A stretch of 64,000 nt of DNA. It comes from Coleophora flavipennella (Eukaryota > Arthropoda > Insecta > Lepidoptera > Coleophoridae). The notes under the pieces were generated by a model. That model ran no database searches. It saw only the letters and a list, made by a program, of their open reading frames with translations, and was not told where the DNA came from. The position numbers were made by a program, and so were the translations under genes. This document shows positions 1-11,115 of the stretch, in pieces (position 1 is the first letter of the stretch; every line of letters begins with the position of its first letter). Location of the stretch: NCBI GenBank assembly GCA_947284805.1, contig OX369253.1, forward strand, positions 17,305,936-17,369,935. Direction: 5' to 3'.

Positions 1-84
1 TTACTTATAGTTTCTCCTGTAATTTATGTATTTTACCTCAATACTGTGATTTTTTCAAAATTTTAGGTTTTGTGATTTTGGTGA

Positions 85-437
85 TAAAGGTTGTGAGGAT
101 GGTCAATTCTCGCCTTTTTACTTAAATGACTTCAAAACTTTTCATTTTAAAATTATAAAAAATGTGTTTGAGATTTCATTTGATATCTCACTTATCGTAT
201 GCAAAAGTATTTTTTTTTATTATAATTTTAAAAAGTGACCCCTATGTTAAATTTCATTTATTTTCCCTGTACGTCCGTCTTTGGATCATCGATTTACACG
301 TGTGTACCTAATTTAAACTCAATCAGTCTAGTGATTTCGGAGAAAATTGACTGTGACAGACAGATGGACAGACACACGAGTAATCCTATAACGGTTATGT
401 TTTCACCTTTTGAGGTACGGAGCCCTAAAAAATATTG
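85..437 (-). repeat. Dispersed 'agggctccgta' repeat (family H)
   Basis: Read on the minus strand this begins with agggctccgtacctcaaaa, continues through several 'tctgtctgtc' runs and fades into AT-rich sequence. Related pieces occur near 10877, 12335, 36402, 44330 and 45165. I recognise it as a very common lepidopteran interspersed repeat. The 67-codon ORF inside it (235-438, plus strand) looks like chance. Confidence 0.6.
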
Positions 438-828
438 AAAAGAAAAACGTTCGTTATTAATGTGATATTTATATAGAGTTAGCCATTAATTAATAACTTC
501 TATAGCACACCCAGTTTCCAAATGCCTCAAAGAAAATTCCCAAATCAAAATTCGTTGTTTGAATATAAGAGAATATGCCCTGGATACTAAGTTTTATTAA
601 CTTATTCCAACTTATTTACTTCGTAAAGTTATTAAACTCGAAGTAGGTCCTCGTATATTGAGTGTAAAAACTAATTTTCGAGATATTTCCAGCGTTCAAG
701 TTTTCATTTAAAAGTTATTTGAAATCTGACGTAGCGGCGGTGCTTTGGTTATATCAGAAAATATTTGCTTGTTGAACAGTTTCTTCAGGTCAGGAGTTTT
801 TTTTAAATATGTAAATCAAATATATTCT
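438..828. other. AT-rich DNA, nothing recognised
   Basis: No ORF, RNA gene or repeat I can name. It leads into the satellite array. Confidence 0.5.
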
Positions 829-3090
829 GACCATGAATTTCTTAAAGGGGCGTCCATTAATTACGTAAATTGATTTTGGCAATTTTTCGACCCTCCCTCT
901 TCCTTTGGTGAGCTGTGGTGAGATTTAGCTAGACCCCCTCCATGTCTCCTAATATCACGGAATATTTTAATATTCTATGAATGAAATATAATGACCATGA
1001 ATTTCTTAAAGGGGCGTCCATTAATTACGTAAATTGATTTTGGCAATTTTTCGAACCTCCCTCTCCCTTTGGTGAGCTGTGGTGAGATTTAGCTAGACCC
1101 CCTCCATGTCTCCTAATATCACGGAATATTTTAATATTCTATGAATGAAATATAATGACCATGAATTTCTTAAAGGGGCGTCCATTAATTACTTAAAGTG
1201 ATTTTGGAGATTTTTCGAACTCGCCTCTCCCTTTGGTAAGCTGTCGTGACATTTAGCTAGACCCCCTCCATGCCTCCTAATATCACGGAATATTTTAATA
1301 TTCTATGAATGAAATATAATGACCATGAATTTCTTAAAGGGGCGTCCATTAACTACTTAAAGTGATTTTGGAGATTTTTCGAACCCGCCTCTCTCTTTGG
1401 TGAGCTGTCGTGACATTTAGCTAGACCCCCTCCATGCCTCCTAATATCACGGAATATTTTAATATTCTATGAATGACCATGAATTTCTTAAAGGGGCGTC
1501 CATTAATTACTTAAAGTGATTTTGGAGATTTTTCGAACCCGCCTCTCCCTTTGGTGAGCTGTCGTGACATTTAGCTAGATCCCCTCCATGCCTCCTAATA
1601 TCACGGAATATTTTAATATGCTATGAATGAAATATACTGACCATGAATTTCTTAAAGGGGCTTCCATTAATTACTTAAAGTGATTTTAGCTATTTTTCGA
1701 ACCCCCCTCTCCCTTTGGTGAGGTGTGGTGAGATTTAGCTAGACCCCCGCCATGCCTCCTAATATCACGGAATATTTTAATACGCTATGAATGAAATATA
1801 CTGACCATGAATTTCTTAAAGGGGCGTTCGTTAATTACGTGAAGTGATTTTGGCGATTCTTCGAACCCCCCTCTCCCTTTGGTGAGCTGTGGTGAGATTT
1901 AGCTAGACCCCCGCCATGCCTCCTAATATCACGGAATATTTTAATACGCTATGAATGAAATATACTGACCATGAATTTCTTAAAGGGGCGTCCGTTAATT
2001 ACGTGAAGTGATTTTGGCGATTCTTCGAACCCGCCTCTCCCTTTGGTGAGCTGTGGTGAGATTTAGCTAGACCCCCTCCATGCCTCCTAATATCACGGAA
2101 TATTTTAATATTCTATGAATTAAATATAATGACCATGAATTTCTTAAAGGGGCGTCCATTAATTACTTAAAGTGATTTTGGAGATTTTTCGAACCCGCCT
2201 CTCCCTTTGGTGAGCTGTCGTGACATTTAGCTAGACCCCCTCCATGCCTCCTAATATCACGGAATATTTTAATATGCTATGAATGAAATATACTGACCAT
2301 GAATTTCTTAAAGGGGCTTCCATTAATTACTTAAAGTGATTTTAGCTATTTTTCGAACCCCCCTCTCCCTTTGGTGAGCTGTGGTGAGATTTAGCTAGAC
2401 CCCCGCCATGCCTCCTAATATCACGGAATATTTTAATACGCTATGAATGAAATATACTGACCATGAATTTCTTAAAGGGGCGTCCATTAATTACTTAAAG
2501 TGATTTTGGAGATTTTTCGAACCCGCCTCTCCCTTTGGTGAGCTGTCGTGACATTTAGCTAGACCCCCTCCATGCCTCCTAATATCACGGAAGATTTTAA
2601 TATGCTATGAATGAAATATACTGACCATGAATTTCTTAAAGGGGCGTCCGTTAATTACGTGAAATGATTTTGGCGATTTTTCGAACCCCCCTCTCTCTTT
2701 GGTGAGCTTTCGTAAGATTTAGCTCGACCCCCTCCATGCCTCCTAATATCACGGAAGATTTAAATATGCTATGAATGAAATATACTGACCATGAATTTCT
2801 TAAAGGGGCGTCCGTTAATTACGTGAAATGATTTTGGCGATTTTTCGAACCCCCCTCTCTCTTTGGTGAGCTTTCGTAAGATTTAGCTCGACCCCCTCCA
2901 TGCCTCCTAATATCACGGAAGATTTAAATATGATATGAATGAAATATACTGACCATGAATTTCTTAAAGGGGCGTCCGTAAATTACGTAAAGTGATTTTG
3001 GCGATTCTTCGAACCCCCTCTCTCTTTGGTGAGCTTTCGTAAGATTTAGCTCGACCCCCTCCATGCCTCCTAATACCACGGGAGATTTTT
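829..3090 (+). repeat. 164-bp tandem satellite, 14 units
   Basis: The anchor 'gaccatgaatttcttaaa' occurs at 829, 993, 1157, 1321, 1475, 1639, 1803, 1967, 2131, 2295, 2459, 2623, 2787 and 2951. Every step is 164 bp except 1321 to 1475, which is 154 bp because of a 10-bp deletion just before the anchor. Each unit carries 'ggggcgtccattaattacgt', which is also the terminus of the element holding the array, so the array looks like amplification of a transposon end. Unit variants recur in blocks: the pair at 1475/1639 resembles the pair at 2131/2295, four units apart, and the units at 2623 and 2787 are almost identical. Confidence 0.95.
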
Positions 3091-3230
3091 CAAAATACGT
3101 ATTTTTAGTGTAAAAACGTTAATTTGTGCTTGATTACGTCACATTTAATAACAGAATTAGCTTAAATATTTTTTGAGGAATACTAAGAATGTAGTCTAGA
3201 ATTACTGTTAGAAGATCAAACAACAAAATG

Positions 3231-3600
3231 TAAAAGTTAAAAAAACTTAAAAACCGACTTCAAAATGAAATTCACTCAAAAGTATGAAATAATATTATTA
3301 TACTTAGATACACGACATTATCCAACAATAACGAAATCAAAGGTAGATACGAATTAAATTAGGGGCCTAAACTTATTTTTGAGGTCGGTACCAGCAGACA
3401 GCTACTTACGTATCAAATGTTTTAGATTCAATGGCATTCCTGACACCGACTTCAAAAAAAATTTTAGGCCCCTAATTTAATTCGTACCTACCTTTGATTT
3501 TATTATTGTTGGATAATGTAGTGTATCTAAGTATGTTAATATTATTTCATACTTTTGAGTGAATTTCATTTTGAAGTCGTTTTTAAGTTTTTTAACTTTT
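3231..3600. repeat. Long inverted repeat, arms about 140 bp
   Basis: The left arm (3231-3371, ending in ttaggggcctaaa) is matched in inverse orientation by 3463-3600 (starting tttaggcccctaatttaa) with a few mismatches. The spacer is about 90 bp. The outer ends carry aaaaccgacttc and its inverse, the terminal motif of a repeat family seen elsewhere in the window. A transcript would fold into a long hairpin. Confidence 0.85.
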
Positions 3601-4014
3601 ATTTTTATTTTCTTTATTTTTAGTGATAATGCTATCTATCTAACAACGTAACACTTAATGATCCACTCGCCAATAGGAACCATCAAATCATAAATCATGT
3701 GTTTCGTTAACAGATACAGATTCCTGTAGCTTCCATCATCTTAACAGAATGAAAGTTATGGGGTTAAATCTTCCATCACCAGCTCATCTGAATAACCTGA
3801 AAGAATACAACTATCGTTCTTTATTTACCTTTGTATCTACGCAAAATATTTGAAGAATTATCCTTCAACTCCTAACCGTTAAGGAGTTTTACCTTCCTTC
3901 ATCAGCTCATCAATATGAGATGATGAAGAATAGACGCCAAAACTTGAATAGTTTTAGGAAATACATGCAACACGTAATATGTGCCTATGAAACTTGATGG
4001 TTGTTCTCGATTTC

Positions 4015-4197
4015 CCTGAGATCCAATCATCGGATCCTTACTTGGTGACAATGGGACCCCCTCGGGAGTATACTCTTTCAATTAAAAAAATAATTTTCAA
4101 AATCAGTTCACAATCGACGGAGATATCGCGTAACAAACATAAAAAAAACATACAGTCGAATTGAGAACCTCCTCCTTTTTGAAGTCGGTTGAAAAGA
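4015..4197 (+). repeat. ACCGACTTC-family repeat (family E), 3' part
   Basis: Contains 'catacagtcgaattgagaac' followed by 'ctcctcctttttgaagtcgg', the characteristic end of this dispersed family. Other copies lie near 23267, 28230, 35700, 35985 and 50795. Confidence 0.7.
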
Positions 4198-4402
4198 ACA
4201 CTTATTCTTATTCATTCACTGGCACTCATGACGTGTAGTCTCAATGTGACTGCTGTAACCTGAAGTTTTCTTGCAATATTAAGCTGTTGTTTTGCGGAAA
4301 TAATAAATATTATGTAATATTTGCCGCGACCAGGGGGCCCCAACGTGAGAATGAGTGAAAGTCGGCTCGACCCCCCTATACGCCTCACGTTATTAATGGA
4401 CG

Positions 4403-4554
4403 CCCCCTAAAAATCATCATTATCATCATAATATCAGTCAAAAGACATCCACAGCTGGATGAAGTCCTCCCCCAAGGATTTCCACGACGACCGGTCCTGC
4501 GCTGCCCGCATCCAGCGGCTTCCCGCGACCTTCACCAGGTCGTCGGCCCCCTAA
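4403..4554 (-). mobile_element. RTE LINE 3'-tail fragment with 8-bp target duplication
   Basis: On the minus strand 4411-4546 reads as the last codons of an RTE-clade polyprotein (motifs SRWMRAAQDRSSWKSLGE), then a stop and an ATC/ATG-rich tail, the usual 3' end of these LINEs. It is flanked by direct repeats ccccctaa at 4403-4410 and 4547-4554. Joining the flanks restores an uninterrupted terminus of the inverted-repeat element, so this is a later, heavily 5'-truncated insertion. Confidence 0.85.
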
Positions 4555-4940
4555 CAATATAGATTTAAAATAAGTGCCGTTAGGACTCTTGCAACTATTT
4601 AATAATTATTTTTAATATCAAAAACTATTTTAAAATAATGTTTGATAACTTGGATTACCTTTATATACAGAACAAATAATAAATTATTCAAATAATGCAC
4701 CAATAATAATTATTGAAAAAGCAGTTTTGGAATTTAAAAAATAAACTTCCTTTTATTAACTTTAAACGAAAATTGCTATAATTTACGAGATTTGCCAGTT
4801 TTTAGCCTAGAGATTTTATTCATCATACAATTTTTTCTACTATAACTTAAAATTTGAGATCTTGTACTTCCTATGACAAAAAAAGTATAGATTAGTAGAT
4901 AGGTCACAAAGCAGAAGTTAGCCATTTTGGCCACGAAATT
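4555..4940. other. AT-rich DNA, nothing recognised
   Basis: No ORF or repeat I can name. Confidence 0.5.
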
Positions 4941-5325
4941 TTAATTTTTTTATTCACAATTAGTAAGCCCTTGGCATCATCTCACCTGATGATAAAGTTG
5001 TCTAATCATTTTAGCTCACATACGTCCCCACCGAGAGCCTCGATCCTACCCATTAGGGCTATCGGGTCTTAGTCGAACACGCGGGCCCAGTGCGGGTTGG
5101 TCGACTTCACACACAAACTTAGAGTTTCTTAGCAGGCGTGTGCAGGTTTCCTCGCGATATTTTCCTTCACCGTAGGAGCGTCGGATAAACGTACTTATTA
5201 AATCGAAATTCGAAAACACTTACCAATTGTGAAAAAAAACATTGGTTCATGGCAAGATTCGAACCACGACCTCCCGGACAGGGGGTAGCGGGCCTTGCCA
5301 TTACGCCACCGACACTCTTAGGTTT
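4941..5325 (-). repeat. SINE A tail next to a SINE B-type copy
   Basis: 4945-4995 is the 3' end of SINE family A (acaattagtaagcccttgg, cacctgatg). 5005-5320 is a family B copy on the minus strand. It includes the 'ccagtgcgggttggtcgac' body and ends in a tRNA-like head whose minus-strand reading includes a B-box-like GGTTCGAATC. Confidence 0.75.
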
Positions 5326-7680
5326 TGTTTAAGTTTGTCTAAACCCCTACCAAAACGTTAAAATATACACATACACCAATTTTTATGGAAGTATGCAACA
5401 TCTGGTTTGAATTGATAGCAATGACGAAAATTTTCACAACCCAAAAACCAACATTATGTAATTAATCGATTTATTTCACTTCGGTCCATGACTATTGCGT
5501 AAGGCTTATATACCGCCGCCAACGACCAACTTTGTAACCACTTTTCACTTTAATTAAGGATTTTTTTGTCCAAAAAAACATTCGTAATTTACAGGATATG
5601 GGGAGTGATTTTGATTTGCTCGAATTATACTTTAATACACAGAACTAAAGAAAAAAATATCCTAATGCACATTTTTTTCTAGTTGTAACCGTAAAATTGC
5701 TGCAATTATATTCGAAACATTATGATAATTTATTAATTTCTGAACTAAACAGTATGAATAGTAGATTGTTAACCAAGGGAAGAAAGTAACCCATTTCACC
5801 CGAGATATTTATCAATAGTTCGAGGATGAAATGGGTAATATCACCCGAGTTATACACTGTACTTTTTACATCGACTGTAAGGAAATTAATTAATAATATG
5901 ATATAAAATAATAATTAGAATTAAATTTACCTATATTCAATCTCCAACCTTTTCGCAATGGCTACTTGCCACGGCTGACTAGATTGTACCTGTTTGAGTT
6001 AGTCACGAAGTGCATCTAGATGGCCATGCCAAAAAAAAAAAAAAAAAGTGTCATGCTATCATGGCATTATGGTGGGCAGGAGAATAGAGGAATAATTTTA
6101 AATGTTGATTTTCTGTAATTAAGAAACAAAATAGACCAACTGTATAATTTTTTTAATATCCACCTATAAATCGTAATAAACACGGCGTTTAATGTATCAA
6201 CTACACATTACATAATGTATAGATGAGTTTAGATATATAAAAACCTCTTATTTTAATTTAATTTAATAATCTGACGTAACTCAATTATCTTTAAAAAATA
6301 CTTTTCACCCTAGGGATGAAAAAAAAATCCAATCTATTCATAAAAATTAAGCTTTCCAAACAGGAGAGATGAAAATGATTTTGTTTTCTTACTTTTTGGA
6401 GATTCTTCTTAATTTATTTATTATCAATTGAAAAACCACAATTTTTGCTCGATTCGTCCGCAGCGACTAACGTAACAGCCACATTGTAGTACGAGCTGAA
6501 AAGAACTTTATTTCTAAGCTATTTCGTTCGACGTTTGAGACATCGTGAATCAACTTGTTAATTTTAGGGACGGAGGAGCCTTAAACACAGAAAGTCTAAA
6601 ATTACATGAAGATAAATCCCGCACTACAATAATTCTCAGTAAGACTAAAACTCAAAAGACTTTTTTCTCTAGAACACTGTACAGAACACTGTACAGAACA
6701 CTGTACTTTGGACAGAATCTTAATAGTGCATTACTGCTAAGGCCGGAAAGTAAGCGAGTGCTGGATGAGTAGAGTTTGAAGGTTTAGAGGCCTAATTGCA
6801 GATGAGGCCTTTAATAATACTAGTCCAGCAATTGCCTTTCCGGCCGAGGCCTGTATAGTGCTTTACTCATAGTCTTTTGAAATTATTTTTATAGTACGTT
6901 GTTAATTTGAGGTCATCAGAGATTGATAAGGCTAAGCAAAAAGCGTTGGTGCTCACCTCTGCATCAAGCTAATACACAACCGTTATGTATACATAGGTCA
7001 CCAACTGACGACCTTTTTAACTCTGTAAACTTACTGATCAAAGAGTAAGCAATAAAATAATAAGTGTATCACTTTCGTACTTTATTGAAAAAAAAGAACA
7101 AATATCCCAAACGCAGTGGAATAAACCCTTGGGTTTAGTTCACGAAGCGGAATTTTGATTGTAAATGCTTCATTAATGGTTCAATCTATCCAATACAGGT
7201 AATGATAATAATAGTTCAACATTTTTGTTAAACAGGGTGTAAAAAAGAATGTTTTGAATTCAAAGGATGATCCAAAATCGACTGTAGGCATTAGTAAAAA
7301 ACAAAAAAAAACGAAGGGTTGCACTCCGGGAGTGCCGGCAGAAGTGAAAACTTGAATATTAACGTTATGCATTTTTGATATTTTGAAATGGTTAGGGAAT
7401 AATTTTGCACGAATTGCTTTGATTATCAGTATAAAAGTATTATCATTTATGTGGTAGAATACAATAATTATTTATTGCGCTATCGTACACAAACATGACA
7501 ATTTATATTACATTAAAAAGTTTATATCTCAGAAAAATCAACAAAAAAACAACTCCATCCGTCTTACGTGTCCTGACGCGAGTTTAACATTTTTTACCCA
7601 TTACAAAACAAGTGCACAACGCCGCTAAAGAAGTTTTCACTTCAAAAAAGATTCCAAATAAACCAGAAAATTTACTCTGC
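5326..7680. other. AT-rich DNA with minor repeats
   Basis: No convincing gene. Small items: an A run of about 18 at 6031-6048, a triplicated 12-bp unit acagaacactgt near 6670-6707, and an imperfect inverted repeat near 6738-6880 (ggccggaaag against ctttccggcc). Around 7320-7345 the phrase 'actccgggagtgcc' recurs at 47790. ORFs of 60-75 codons here (6545-6772 plus, 7181-7372 minus) show no motif. Confidence 0.5.
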
Positions 7681-7865
7681 CCATACAAATAAGCTTGCCG
7701 TATGGATCCCGGCTAAGAATAAGACCATCCCATGTTGGTCGTAAGAGTCGACTAAGGGACTTAAACCCGGAAGCTGGGCAGCAGCGTCTTTCCGTGCATT
7801 GCAACACACCTGCAACAACGCTGCGATCGCCAACCCGCCTGCTAAGCGTGGAGATTACGGCAAAA

Positions 7866-7985
7866 CGCCCTACGCGGTGAACCGACGACCTGGTGAAGAT
7901 CGCGGGAAGCCGATGTTTGCGGGTAGCTCAGGAACGGTTGTCGTGGAAATTCTTGGGGGAGGCCTTTGTCCAGCAGTCGTCGTTT
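7866..7985 (+). pseudogene. RTE LINE C-terminal fragment
   Basis: The reading 'DDLVKIAGSR' then 'WKFLGEAFVQQ' matches the conserved RTE tail that appears more completely at 22850-23035. It is mutated and lacks a proper 3' tail. It sits in a GC-richer patch (7690-8080) that also contains untranslated non-LTR-like sequence. Confidence 0.7.
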
Positions 7986-8275
7986 TTTCAGCTGATAAAC
8001 GGCGTGAGCAATTTAATGAGGATCTTGAGGCGGGAACGACCTCGCGTCGTAGTCCTTCGAGTTCGGTCACGCTAAAGATGTTCGAGCGTAATATGTACCG
8101 AACTCGATCCGCTAGGTTCAATTACTATATAATTATTATTATTCATTTATTCTCATGTTACTTAGTACTAAAAGTACAGACCCATAGATATATAAAAAAC
8201 TTATAAAAATAACATTACATAGAAACTATAAATATAATACATTATATGTATGTCAGAGTGTAACTTAACCAAGAT

Positions 8276-9440
8276 GTTAGTAGTTTCGGTGACGCGTTGA
8301 TAGGCATGGTGCCTCGGAACCGCCGAAACACGATCTTTCGGCCAGAAGTCGGTGCTGGCGTTGGTCTCCAGCAGAGGCTTCGGCACGCGCACCACGTACG
8401 ACGTGAAGTGCACGTAGTGGCGCGACTCCAGCGGGAACACCCGCAGGCCGTAGAAGGACTTCTGGTGGACGCACTCCGTCACGTCCTTAGCCGTGACCGA
8501 GTGGTGCAGCCACGACACGTAGAGCGCGACGTTCGGTGTGGCGGCACGCAGCACGGAGCCCTCTTCCGGTGCGGCCGTACCACACAAGCTTCTGCGAGGT
8601 TGCCTTCGGAATTTGCACCTCCTCTGTACCAAGGTGAAACCCTCCTCATCCACCCTGGCACGAGAGGGGTCGCTCAATGTAGGCGGCGACCTCGGTTTTC
8701 CGGACGACTTAGGTGGTGCGGGTCGCCGGCGGTGGCGTGCGGTGGCGGTGAAGTCATGGCAGCTCACACGAACCAGCGGCGTTGGGTTGTCGTACACAGG
8801 CGCCCGCGGCGGGGGCTGAGCGGCCGCGCGGGCAGCGCTCACAGGCGGCGACACAGGCTGCGGCGAAATCGCTGACACGACGGAGCTCGACGTCGGTTGT
8901 TTGTCGAGGGCTCCACGTAGCGCGTCGATGTAAGCTGGCCTAGTTTCAGTGCTGCGTAGCGAACGTACTTCATTGCATGTTGGTCAGATTCTTTTTTAGG
9001 AACACGATGTCCTTCAGCAGGCTGGTGACGTCGACGTGGTCGAACCTGACAGGCGGTAGTTTGGCCAGCTCCCGCGCCACAAACGACGGCATATCGTCAG
9101 AGTCCGTCTCCTTGAGGACCTTAATGATGTCTTGAAGGGACTTCTTTCCATGTTCATCACCCCTTCTATGGGGAGCGAAGGTGCCGCAGATCTTCAGTGA
9201 CCGGTAGAGCACCTCTTTGGCGCTGCAGATGTCACTCACGCTGAAGTTGCTGGAACAGATGTGGATGGCAGACAGCTCGTCCATCACGTCCAGCTTCTGC
9301 TGCAGGAACGCCAGGAGCTATTTGACGATGAGTGGCGCGTCGGAGGTGCTCTTGATGACGCGAGCAGCGGTGCGAGCCGCGCTCGACACGTAAAATGTAT
9401 CACTATTAATTCCCTGACTCGGTAAATCGACCGCATCGCA
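8276..9440 (-). pseudogene. Decayed LINE ORF1 (gag-like), minus strand
   Basis: This GC-rich block encodes pieces of one protein on the minus strand. An N-terminal helical segment is encoded at 8970-9287 (motifs VMDELSAIH, SLQDIIKVL, FDHVDVTSLLKDI). A proline-rich linker and a C-terminal domain follow at 8320-8878 (motifs DEEGFTLVQ, VALYVSWL, HYVHFTSYVVRVP, FWPKDRV). The domain order resembles ORF1 proteins of CR1/Daphne-type non-LTR elements in insects; I know this from family resemblance only. Breaks visible: an in-frame stop near 9317-9319, a stop after the helical part near 8970, and a one-base frameshift near 8328. No ORF2 follows on the left, so the copy is truncated or rearranged. Base composition is far richer in GC than the flanks. 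Confidence 0.7.
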
Positions 9441-10184
9441 GCGCGCATTGCACAGAACTGTGACACTATATTATAGTAAAGTGTACGTACGTGTAATAAA
9501 CACCTAATTGATATCTGACGGTCCTTGAGGTCTCTGACGACGGATCCGTGGTCACTTTCGTAGCAATCGACGCAGTAACTGAAAAACCTACCATACCTCG
9601 CATTCCTAATATAATCTATCGATATTTAAAAAATGCCCTAATATAACCACAACACTATGAAAATGATACCATTTTTGGAAAAATTATTGCACGGAAAGTT
9701 TCAATTGAATAACCTTACTTCTAGTATTACGATCTGAAATTTTATTCGAAATAAATGTTTTTTAATGAATTGCACAACATTACATATAATTTATTTAGTT
9801 CTAAACAATCACATTATTTTTTAAACTTTTAGTGTTCATCAATTAAACTGGGCAGTTTTACTATTCTGGTATCACCTTACCGTTGTCATTCTGTCAATTT
9901 TCATAAACTCAATCTTATTTAATACAGTTTTAAGTCTATTTTTATTAAATGATTTTAAAGGTTTGTTTTTTTGTTTTTGGGGGAGGTTACTTTAAAAAAA
10001 TACCCAATAGCATCAACCTGTTTGTAGTGTGCTGTATGTGTAATGGCTCGCTCGGTGCTAGTACTAAAAAATAAACATCAGCGTTCTATTTAATTCTTCT
10101 ATTCTGTGAGTAGAGTAGAGTAGATTTTGGAAGCAAGCGGTCCAGTACTTAACTAGAAAAAAAAGATATATACTTACCTTTTTT
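9441..10184. other. AT-rich DNA, nothing recognised
   Basis: No ORF above 60 codons and no repeat I can name. Homopolymer T runs near 9965 and 10180. Confidence 0.5.
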
Positions 10185-10241
10185 TATTTTTTTTATTCAC
10201 AATTGGTAAGCCCTTGGCATCATCTCACCTGATGGTAAGTG
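10185..10241 (-). repeat. SINE A 3'-end fragment
   Basis: A poly-T stretch followed by cacaattggtaagcccttgg and cacctgatggtaagtgacg, the inverse of the SINE A tail. Confidence 0.8.
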
Positions 10242-10489
10242 ACGATACAAAAACAGCGTGTATGCAAGTGTGTGTGTATGGTGTGTGTTTGTGTTTAACT
10301 TCGTTAAAAAAAATGTTTATTTAGTCAAATAAACAAATAAAGTTTAAACAATCAAAAAAATCATATGACACCGTAAAAAAATGCGCTTACATGAATTTCT
10401 TCCTCTGGTTCGATAATACTTTATTATGGATAATTATATTTGTAAGTTTGTTACCTACAAGTCGTTTAAAAGGCTTTATTATGGACTAA

Positions 10490-10797
10490 AAAAGCGTCGG
10501 TGGCTCAACCGGTAACGACTCGGTCCATCTAACCAGAGGTACCGGGTTCAAATCTGGACGGCCAATGTACCAATGAGTTTTTCAAAAACTTACGTACATA
10601 CTTACCGATTGCTTTAACGGTGAAGGAAAACATCGTGAGGAAACCTGCACACGCCTGCGAAGAAACTCGAAGGTTGTGTGTGAAGTCGACCAACCCGCAC
10701 TGGGCCCGCGTGGTCGACTAAGGCCTAATCGCCCTGATTCAGGGTAGGCTCGAGCCCCTCGGTGGGGACGTATATGAGCTGTAATGATGATTATGGA
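10490..10797 (+). repeat. SINE B, near full length
   Basis: Begins with a tRNA-like head (gcgtcggtggctcaaccgg) containing A-box-like TGGCTCAACCGG and B-box-like GGGTTCAAATC. A body follows with 'gaggaaacctgcacacgcc', 'ccaacccgcactgggcccg' and 'ggtaggctcgagcccctcgg', ending at a 'gatgatt' tail. Such a head is expected to drive RNA polymerase III transcription. This is the cleanest family B copy in the window, together with those at 24946 and 28652. Confidence 0.85.
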
Positions 10798-10876
10798 CTA
10801 TTACGTTTGTAATAAGAAGGATCCACTTAAATAAATTAATGTTTGTACCACTTACACAACCCGCTGATTGTTAGGG

Positions 10877-10985
10877 TTTCGTACACCCAACGGGACCCCA
10901 TTATTAAGCCTCCGCTGTCTGACCGTCTGTCCGTCCGTCAGCGGGCTGTATTTTATGAACCGTTATTTATGTAGACTGGTGAAGG
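10877..10985 (+). repeat. Family H repeat fragment
   Basis: Contains agggtttcgtacacccaac and 'tctgtccgtccgtcag', the plus-strand form of the dispersed family at 85-437. Confidence 0.6.
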
Positions 10986-11022
10986 AAAACAAGCAATCGG
11001 TAAGTATATGTACGTAAGTTAC

Positions 11023-11115
11023 GAAAAACTCATTGGTACATTGGCCGTCCGGATTTGAACCCGGGACCATGGTTAGGAGGACCGAGTGGTTACCGATTTA
11101 GCTACCGACGCTTTT
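11023..11115 (-). repeat. SINE B tRNA-like head
   Basis: The inverse of a family B head: 'gtccggatttgaacccggg' and 'taccgatttagctaccgacgc'. The body is missing. Confidence 0.75.

Larger units (their letters stand above)
842..4410. mobile_element. Inverted-terminus DNA element containing the satellite
   Basis: The left end (842-865) starts ttaaaggggcgtccattaat and the right end (4387-4410) is its near inverse, attaatggacgccccctaa. The element is about 3.57 kb and has no transposase ORF, so it would be non-autonomous. It holds the 164-bp array (829-3090), a long hairpin (3231-3600), a dispersed repeat (4015-4197) and otherwise AT-rich DNA. No target-site duplication is obvious and I cannot assign a superfamily. 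Alternatively, the two ends come from two separate copies of the same repeat. Confidence 0.6.

Noticed and set aside
829..3090. CRISPR-like array
   Set aside because: Units are contiguous 164-bp repeats with no unique spacers, in eukaryotic DNA.
8297..8875. Plus-strand 192-codon ORF
   Set aside because: Antisense of the LINE ORF1; the minus-strand reading has the conserved motifs.
10490..10560. tRNA gene candidate (A-box and B-box, cloverleaf-like)
   Set aside because: The same head occurs in several places, always attached to the same SINE body, and the acceptor ends do not pair well. It is a SINE head. The same holds for 24270-24346, 28652-28720 and 63300-63362.
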